This document shows, in pieces, positions 57,101 to 64,000 of a stretch of DNA of 64,000 nucleotides (the stretch's first letter is position 1; each line of letters opens with the position of its first letter). Origin of the DNA: Prinsepia uniflora (Eukaryota; Streptophyta; Magnoliopsida; Rosales; Rosaceae); contig CM064873.1 in assembly GCA_032719365.1 (NCBI GenBank), positions 10,636,501 through 10,700,500 of the forward strand, given 5' to 3'. The notes under the pieces were generated by a model. The model was not told the origin of the DNA. It did not search any database and saw nothing but the letters and a program-made list of their open reading frames with translations. The translations under genes and the position numbers were made by a program.

Positions 57101-59884
57101 AGACTCGGGAGTTTAAAGACTCGGATAGATCCAGCAGGTTTGATCGGATGATTATATTGGTATCGTATACTTTACTGCTAATGTTTTATAACGATTATCA
57201 TACTGTGTTTATATTGTTGTGGTTTCCATGAGGAAAATTATAAAATGTTTTCAGCTAATTGGTTATACATGCATGTTTTCAAAACGGAGGGCCAAACCCT
57301 GGTTTCTTATGAAATGGTTTTTGAAATTTTTATTCTTTATGGTCCACTCACAGTTTCTGGTTTTAACTGCCCTCCAGGTCGTGGAGCTAGCGCAGGGGTT
57401 GACGTTGAGGCAGCGTCGGAGGCATAGAGTATTCGAGCGTTTTCCCGGAGTGGTTTCAGTGTTCCGTTGTGCGTGTACTCTGTGTGTGGTTTTTGTTTTA
57501 TTTTGTCTTGTACTATGCTCTGTATAACTGTTGACTCTAGGTTGTTTTAAATTCTCCTTCGTCTGACAGTGTAATTTGTGGTTTTCGTGAGGTTGTTTCG
57601 GTCTTTTGTGTTGGGTTGTCAGACGGGAGCAGGGTTCACCTCGGTTATTGGGGTGATAATCGGGGTGGGTCCTGTCAGCGGTGGCAGAAGCGGGTAGGTA
57701 GTCCATGTACTTTGTTTCTTTTTTAATTCAAAAATGGTGGGTCGGGTTCTACTAGTGATGGACTATTTTGGTGGGTTGTTTAAGAATATGGAGGATGGGA
57801 CGAGGTTAGTAGTGGCTATGGAGGTGCACAAAAGCGACGGTAAGCTATTTTTCCGTGAAATGCTATCTTGACTTCGAAAATGGCAAATCACCATTTGGTC
57901 ATTGTTATTCGAATTGGTTGCTTAGGGGAGCATCTGGGAGCTTCCAGGAGTTGATCAAGATTGGTTTCGAGGCCTGAGGTGGCATGTAGTTGCAGGAGAC
58001 GATGGAGGAAAATGGAAGGTTGGATCATCGATCGGGGAGGTAAATTTCAGCCCCTAATTTTAGGTTTTGATGTCATGAATCGATTAGAATCAGTGGAATG
58101 AAGATATAGGATTAAATGGGATTGAAAATAGTTGGAAAAATGGAGAAAGCCGGGAATGTCAGTTTGGCCCGGTCGAAACCAGTGAACCGGTTAAGAACCC
58201 AGTTCACCAGAGGTTGAAGGTGACACTGTTCACCGGCGCGTGAGGCCCACGCGTAGCGCCTTTGGGCGACGCATGGGGGCGCATGAGGGGTCTTTTGGGG
58301 ATGGCTTAAACATGTGAAATAATCTATTCGATGTAACGAACATTTTGGGACTGGTTTCGTATCGATCGGACATCGTTCCGATATGTTTTGGGGTGTCCGA
58401 AGGTTTAGGATCGAGTTTTAAAATAGTTAAAAATTTGGGAAAATTACGAGGATTTAATGGGAGGTTAATGATGAGGTTAGTAACCCTCTAGTATGATTTG
58501 AACAGGTTTGGAAGTCCCGGTGATAGTGGTGTGGCCAAGGATGGCTTATGGCATGCGTATCGAGGAGGCAGCGTAGAAAGGTCTGTGAGTGGATTTCCTT
58601 TCTAAACCATGATGCATGCATAAATATTTTATATATTTTACATACGTGATTTCTATGATGATGATTGTGGCACTGGTGGTTTACGTGATTGCACGTATTT
58701 CGAGGTAATTTCGTATTTACACATATTTCGAGGTTTACGAGTTTATACTATGGCTATTTGATTGTGAGTTTAATAATGGTTCTATGGCATGGTTTTGGGT
58801 TTTGGATATATGAACTTAGGCATGAGACCCATTTGAATTATGTGATCGGGCTAGGGGCCCAATTGGTTTATAAAATCGGGCTTAGACCCTTTTGAGTCAT
58901 GTGATCGGGTCGGGGGCCCAGTGGTTTACAAAATCAGGCATGAGGCCCAGTTGAGTTTTATAAATGTGATTTCGGGTCTGGGACGCTATGTTTCATAAAC
59001 GTGATTTCGGGTCGGGGACCCTAAATGAATTTGTGTTGTTTTATGGGAATTTCGGGCAGAGCCCATTGAGATATTTTGAAATGACTTTGTAAAACTATTT
59101 TCCATATACTGTCTTGATACGAGGATATATGATGGTCTCCTCCAAGTGTCTGAGATACTGGGGATGTCACGGTGCATTGCCTACGAGGGTTCATCATACG
59201 GAGCTACTGGACCGTATAGTGACTATGCAGCAGAATTGCTATGATTAGACGTCTAGGATATCAGAGATATTGACCCGAAGAGACCCCGGGTAGAACGCGT
59301 TGCTTATTACCGTGAGATATGACGTCAAGGACGTCAAGCTTCTGGGACGCTAGGAATCTGAGATTCCGAGGATGGTTATGTGGTAAATATGGATTATTAG
59401 ATTCATGAAATAGTATTTCGGTATTTGTGGATTTGTGGTTATGGATTTGGGCAGTGATCCGCTTGGTTTTGGATTTACGGATTTTTGTATTCTACAGTTT
59501 TGGGCTAAGTTCCCACACTTGGTTTTGAGTTACGGTTTTTGGGCTAAGGCCCTAATGGCTTATTTGATTAAATGTTTTTATTACTGATTTTCGATGCATG
59601 CATACTTTTTAGTGAAGGGCATAAATATCTTTATGAAATGCGTTTGTATGAATTTATTGATTTTTGTCCACTAACAGTTCTAAATGGTTTTAATGCCCTA
59701 CAAGTTGATCATGGATGCGGGTTGTAGCAGAGACCGAGACATCGCACTCTTCCACCAATCCTGGTGCCATCTGGGAGCCCCGTATGAGCTGAGGAACGTA
59801 TTATCCCTTGTCTGACACTTCATGTCAGACGGGAGCATGACACACCCCATGTTAATCCCTGGGGGATTGGGATGGGTCGTGTCA
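54159..59884 (+). mobile_element. 5' LTR L of a long-LTR element, interrupted by M
   Basis: It starts TGTAATGACCGGTCCC and ends GGGATGGGTCGTGTCA, immediately followed by a primer-binding site, so it is the 5' LTR of an element rather than a solo LTR. Without M it is about 2.87 kb. It has GTGAGTGGAT (about 58587), GTCCACTAAC (about 59669) and a tight hairpin TGTCTGACA/TGTCAGACG at 59810-59833. It is inserted in the copia remnant; the right-hand target copy would lie outside the window. Confidence 0.85.
54824..57677 (+). mobile_element. Solo LTR M, nested in L
   Basis: It starts TGTAAGGACCCGTCCC and ends GGGTGGGTCCTGTCA. TSD GCGGT is at 54819-54823 and 57678-57682, giving 2.85 kb. It has GAGTTTAAAGACTCGG repeats at 56995-57125, arms GTGAGTGGAC (about 56492) and GTCCACTCAC (about 57343), and the GC-rich hairpin at about 56172-56215. 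Confidence 0.92.
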
Positions 59885-59886
59885 AG

Positions 59887-59898
59887 TAGTATCAGAGC
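59887..59898 (+). other. Primer-binding site after LTR L
   Basis: TAGTATCAGAGC differs by one base from the initiator Met-tRNA site TGGTATCAGAGC. Confidence 0.75.
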
Positions 59899-60537
59899 GA
59901 GGTTGTCGCTATTTAGTAGTTCTTATGGTACGCGTAGGTCGAGGATGTGATGTCTCTACGTGGTCAGCCCCTCATCAACCTGATAGTAGAATGCTAGTTT
60001 AGTAGTTTTTGGGATTGAATAGTGGATAGTGTGTGATCGGCCCGATACGCCGTGCGTTAGTGTGATTCGACCCAAGTGGGGTTTTATGTGACAAATTGGT
60101 AATGTGGGACCGTTGATTCGGTCATGTGATGTTAGGTTATGGTGCTACTTGGAGCAGTTGGGTTCGGGGAACCCCATTTGAGTAGTTACTTGGAAATGTG
60201 AACCTCAGTTGAATATTGGTCTCAGAGTGTGAACCCGGGTGGTGATTGCTGGTGTGGGGAATGTTAGTATGTGAGTTATCTGATGGCCTTAGTGGTGGAA
60301 CCCCGATGACTTTGATGGTAGGATTGTATTGACGTCCATGCTATGTCAGGACCGCAGGGTCGGTCAGATTCTAGATTGTACTATAGAGAGCAGTTGGGTT
60401 CAGAGGAACCCTAGGGTGAGATTTTGGGACCCTAATATATGATGGATGGACTGGAAAGGTGAACCTTAGTGGTGATTGATGAATTGGAATTGTGAGTCCA
60501 TAGTTGTGGTGGATTTGGTGACTTTCTAAAGTCAAGG
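59899..60537 (+). mobile_element. Internal leader of element L
   Basis: Non-coding start of the element body. It shares with the leader after LTR N an ATGTGATG..CAGCCC.TCATCAACCTG block near 59947-59985, showing both belong to one family. No gag domain appears before LTR N interrupts it at 60538. Confidence 0.65.
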
Positions 60538-63430
60538 TGTAATGATCCGTCCTGGAAATAGGGATTAGATTAGTGGTTAATGACATATTAGTAAAGTTAA
60601 TTGGTGATTAGTTGGTTGATCTCGGACGGAAGGTGCGAAATAACGGTTTTACCCTTAGAATTGGGCAAATGGGTTTTAACTGATGACTGTGACGTAGTTC
60701 GAGACGTCACGAGTTCATAGACAGGTGGCACGTCCGATTTCGACATTCGAGGAAAAAGTTATGACATACAAAAGATCGAGGGTAATTCGGTAATTTGGTT
60801 ACAAAGGGGCAATTTGTCGACGTTTCAGACGACATGGAATTTTCATGTAATTCGAGGACTGTTAGGTAGGTCTCGATTCCCTGAGTACAACGACAGGCGG
60901 CACGCTGTCATTAGACTTCGGACGACTCGGGTATGGGTCTAAGAATGCTAAGGGTAAAATGGTAATTTTAGGGGCAAGGGCAAATTGGTCAATTGTCACA
61001 TTGGGATATATGCCAATGCAATTGTGACACTTTGATGTTCTTGGGATTGGTGCCCAATGGATGTGGGACACATGTCCTTTCTCTGGAGGGTCGTAGAACT
61101 CTGTAAGGAGCCTTTGTTCAATTTAAGGACGGTGATATTTGGTTACACGGGCTGGAAAAACAGAAGTCGAAAACATAGAGAACAGAGTGATTAAGAACCC
61201 AACCCTTCCATCTATTTGACCCTCATCCTTTTCTATGATGTGTGAAGAGGAATGAAGGGAGGTTGAGACGAGTGGTGGGGCTGGTGGAGTGCACCGTCGT
61301 GCACGGTGGTGGACGGCTAAAAACAGTACACTATTTTTAAACTCAACAGTGGAGTTTGCTTATGCACGTATTAATCCAGTCTAATCACTTGGTTACTGAT
61401 TCTGACAGTGAGACAAGTTCAAAGAGCAGAGAATGGAGGGTTGCCGTGTTTGGTAGCCGTGAAAACGATGAAAGGTAAACGTCGAGGTACAAATGGTAAA
61501 TTATGTTTTAGGGTTGGTTGAGCACCTTTGACGCTTGGAAACTGTCTCTCATGGTGCCAGAGGGTGTTTAGGAACAAAGGGAAGGCTAGTGATGGCCTGT
61601 AGTGCCCAGAACCAGAAGAGGACCATGGCCAGTTCACCATTCTATGTGGGAAGGTAATTCTAAACTTGAACTCTCCATTTTGAGGCCATAAATCATTAGA
61701 TAATGAAGTAGTGAACCTGTAGCAATCAAAAGGAGGAAAATCAGATTGGAAAATGTTGAAAAACAGCCCTGAACCGCCTGCGCTGGTTCGGTCGAACTGG
61801 TTTAAACCGGGTCTGTCTGAAGGTAGGAGACAATGAACAGTAGGCGTGTGGCTCCCACGCGAGGCCCCTTTGGGTGGTACGTGAGGGCGCGTGGGGCCCC
61901 TTTTGGGGAAGGTTCCAACATGACTTTTAAAGTATTCGATGTAACGACCATGTTGGCACTGGTTTCAAGTCGATCAGACATCGTCTCGATATGTTTCGAG
62001 ATGTCCGAAGGTTTTAGGACTCGGTTGAAAATAGTTAAAACTTCGGGAATATTAAGGGGCTATAGTATAAGCTTTATGAAGTAGTTAGTGACCTTATTAT
62101 GGGATTTGGATAGGTTTGAGAAAGCCGGTGATAGTGGATTAGCCGAGAACGGTATAAGTGCGCGCGTATCAAGGCAACGACGTAAATGCTTTGTGAGTGG
62201 ACTTTGCTTTCAAACTTATGATGCATGCATATATGTTTTATATGTTTTCTATACGTGATTTCTATATTTGTGAATTGATATTGATGATTTACGTTTTTGC
62301 ACGGATGTTGAGATTTTGACGTATTTGCACGTTTTACGAGTTTCCGATTTCTATTGTGATTTAATCATGGTTTTGATGATTTGATTTTGGGATTTGAAAT
62401 ATGTTTGATTTCAATGATTTATAACGAATTTTGGAAAAGTGGTTTCGGGCTTGATGATTCCGGATTTTGGAAAAGTGGTTTCGGATTTTGGAACTTTGAA
62501 AGAGAAATTATGGATTTGGGTTCGAGTTCGGGATGATGATTCCAGATGCTAGCTTACGGAATCATTATTGCGAATTCGAAAATGATTTTTCTATGGTTTT
62601 CACTTGATTGAAAAATGGTTTTGGGTTTAAAGACCTGGAAAAAGAAAAGGGCTGGATCTGGTTTTGAGCTTAAAGACTCTGTTGATTGACAGGGGAAGGC
62701 TCTGAATTGAAATGTTTTGAGTTTAAAGACTCGGTATATTTTTGAGTTTAAAGACTCGGTTATTGTGATATCCCCCGAGGCTTATTGATTGTGTTTTGAG
62801 TTTAAGCACTCGTTGATATCTCGGGAAGGCCTGATTATGCGCATGGTTTTGAGTTTAAAGACTCGAGCGCACTTGAGATCCAGCAACTCTCATGATTGAT
62901 GTTTTTCACTGGTTTTCAGATGTTTTGGGCAATGACCCGAATGACTTGGATTTGATGAGTTTTGGGCTGAGTTCCCGTACTTTGATGAGAAGTTATGATT
63001 TTGGGCTGAGGCCCACCATTTGAATTACGGATTTGAGATCTTATCTTGGATATGATTGGTTTTATGGTATGGTTTGATAGGCATGCATTGGTTTTAAATG
63101 GAGGGTATAAAATTACTTTTTTATAAACTGTTTTATGAATGTACTCTTTTTTTTCGTCCACTCACAGTCTCTTTATGTTTTCTATACCCTCCAGGTTGTC
63201 GCAGTGCGGGCTGTTGGTCGAGAGAGATAGAGACATCACACACGCGATCCACAGTAGAGTCTACGCGCTCTGGGAAGTCCGGAAGGTTTGATTGGTTCGT
63301 TTGGAGATCCCTTGGCCGACTTAAATGTTACATGGAGGTTGGACGTCAGTTTAGCCTTTGTGTCACACGTAAGTTAGACAGAACCATGACTTAGCCCTTA
63401 ATCCCGGGGGATTGAGGGTGGGTCATGTCA
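60538..63430 (+). mobile_element. 5' LTR N of a second long-LTR element
   Basis: It starts TGTAATGATCCGTCCTGG and ends GGGTGGGTCATGTCA, followed by a primer-binding site; 2.89 kb. It has TTTAAAGACTCGG repeats at 62625-62870, the GC-rich hairpin near 61844-61890, and arms GTGAGTGGAC (about 62194) and GTCCACTCAC (about 63157). It sits inside the leader of element L, with CAAGG before it; the other end lies beyond the window. Confidence 0.85.
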
Positions 63431-63433
63431 AAT

Positions 63434-63445
63434 TGGTATCAGAGT
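63434..63445 (+). other. Primer-binding site after LTR N
   Basis: TGGTATCAGAGT is a near-exact initiator Met-tRNA primer site, three bases after the LTR end. Confidence 0.82.
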
Positions 63446-64000
63446 AGGTTTTGTGCGCTCTGCGCGAGGTTTGGCTCCCAGAGTCGTTGGTTTATCGACT
63501 TGGGTGTTGTGAGGCTACTGTGGATGTGATGGCTCGAAGCAGAACAGCCCGTCATCAACCTGGATACGCGAGTGATAGCTAGTGGATTAGTTAGTGGCGA
63601 GAGTACGAGCGATTGGGTGATACGTTTCCCGATATACGATTGGAGGTGTTACTTGTCGACTTAGGGTCGGAGTAGTTAGCGTGTTTGACCATACGGTTGG
63701 ACCATACGGTCGGATGTATGCCAGTGTGGTTGACCTGGATGGTGAACTATGGTTGATGGACGATTGGTTAGCATGTGGAGCCTAATGACAGCTTGTTGAG
63801 CTGGTGGTACACGTGGGCCGAGGAGGCCGGTTGATGGTGGCTTGTTAGGCCGGATAACCTTTTGGTGACCTTTTGGTCAGTTTCGTTGAGATTGGATTGG
63901 TCCGGCTCCAAGTAGCTGGATGCCTTGAGTAACAGGGCATAGGAAACTACTTTGGGGATTTGAGGGATTCCCCCTAGCGCTGGATACTGGTTGACGTTGG
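63446..64000 (+). mobile_element. Internal leader of element N, to the window edge
   Basis: A short frame from the ATG at 63529 (MARSRTARHQPGYASDS) stops after 17 codons; it aligns with a similar block in element L and may be a decayed gag start. The rest is GT-rich and non-coding. Gag and pol, if present, lie past 64000. Confidence 0.6.

Noticed and set aside
57219..57706. Opposing 102- and 147-codon frames in LTR M
   Set aside because: They overlap on both strands inside conserved LTR sequence and lack any domain.

Overview
The window is nuclear DNA of a flowering plant, most likely a eudicot; the species cannot be read from it. The evidence is an intron-containing CCT-motif gene, plant Ty1/copia and Ty3/gypsy retrotransposons, tRNA-derived SINEs, AT-rich spacers and long LTRs with plant-type initiator-Met primer sites. 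It is a repeat-dominated interval with one convincing host gene. Nothing suggests bacteria, CRISPR or operons. All boundaries were read by eye.

Layout. 1-1520: 3' end of a decayed copia element. 2508-5103: a minus-strand CCT-motif gene (three exons, 246 aa) with a GA-rich leader and a TGACGTCA site upstream. 5498-20742: a nested pile. A LINE-like insertion (13-bp duplication, poly(A)) contains a copia element (5-bp duplication GTCCC); that copia contains two solo LTRs (A, B), and B contains a third (C). 20807-21335: two SINE-like insertions with long target duplications. 21392-24848: a complete but apparently non-coding LTR element (D) with a 68-bp hairpin array. 24854-28584: AT-rich spacer with a possible SINE and a 33-G run. 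28585-35853: a very young minus-strand gypsy-type element (E) with gag, no recognised pol, an antisense reading frame and captured LTR pieces. 36971-45657: three nested solo LTRs (I contains H, H contains G). 45812-46318: fragments of two host genes (ribosomal protein uL1/L10a and glycine-decarboxylase P-protein). 46321-52091: a chimeric LTR (J/K). 52092-53365: sequence ending in a CACTA-type terminus. 53366-54158: minus-strand copia remnant. 54159-64000: two elements of the long-LTR family whose 5' LTRs (L, with solo LTR M inside; and N) are followed by primer-binding sites.

The main theme is one family of 2.6-3.1 kb LTRs, starting near TGTAACGACCCGTCCC and ending near GGGACGGGTCCTGTCA. Seven copies (A, B, C, G, H, I, M) stand alone between matching 5-bp target duplications. 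Length, termini and primer site are compatible with a chromovirus of the Tekay/Del type, but no coding region of the family lies in the window, so that lineage is an inference. The LTRs share an unusual internal architecture (distant complementary arms that also look like splice sites, a GC-rich hairpin, TTTAAA-centred repeats, a duplicated module), described in the findings.
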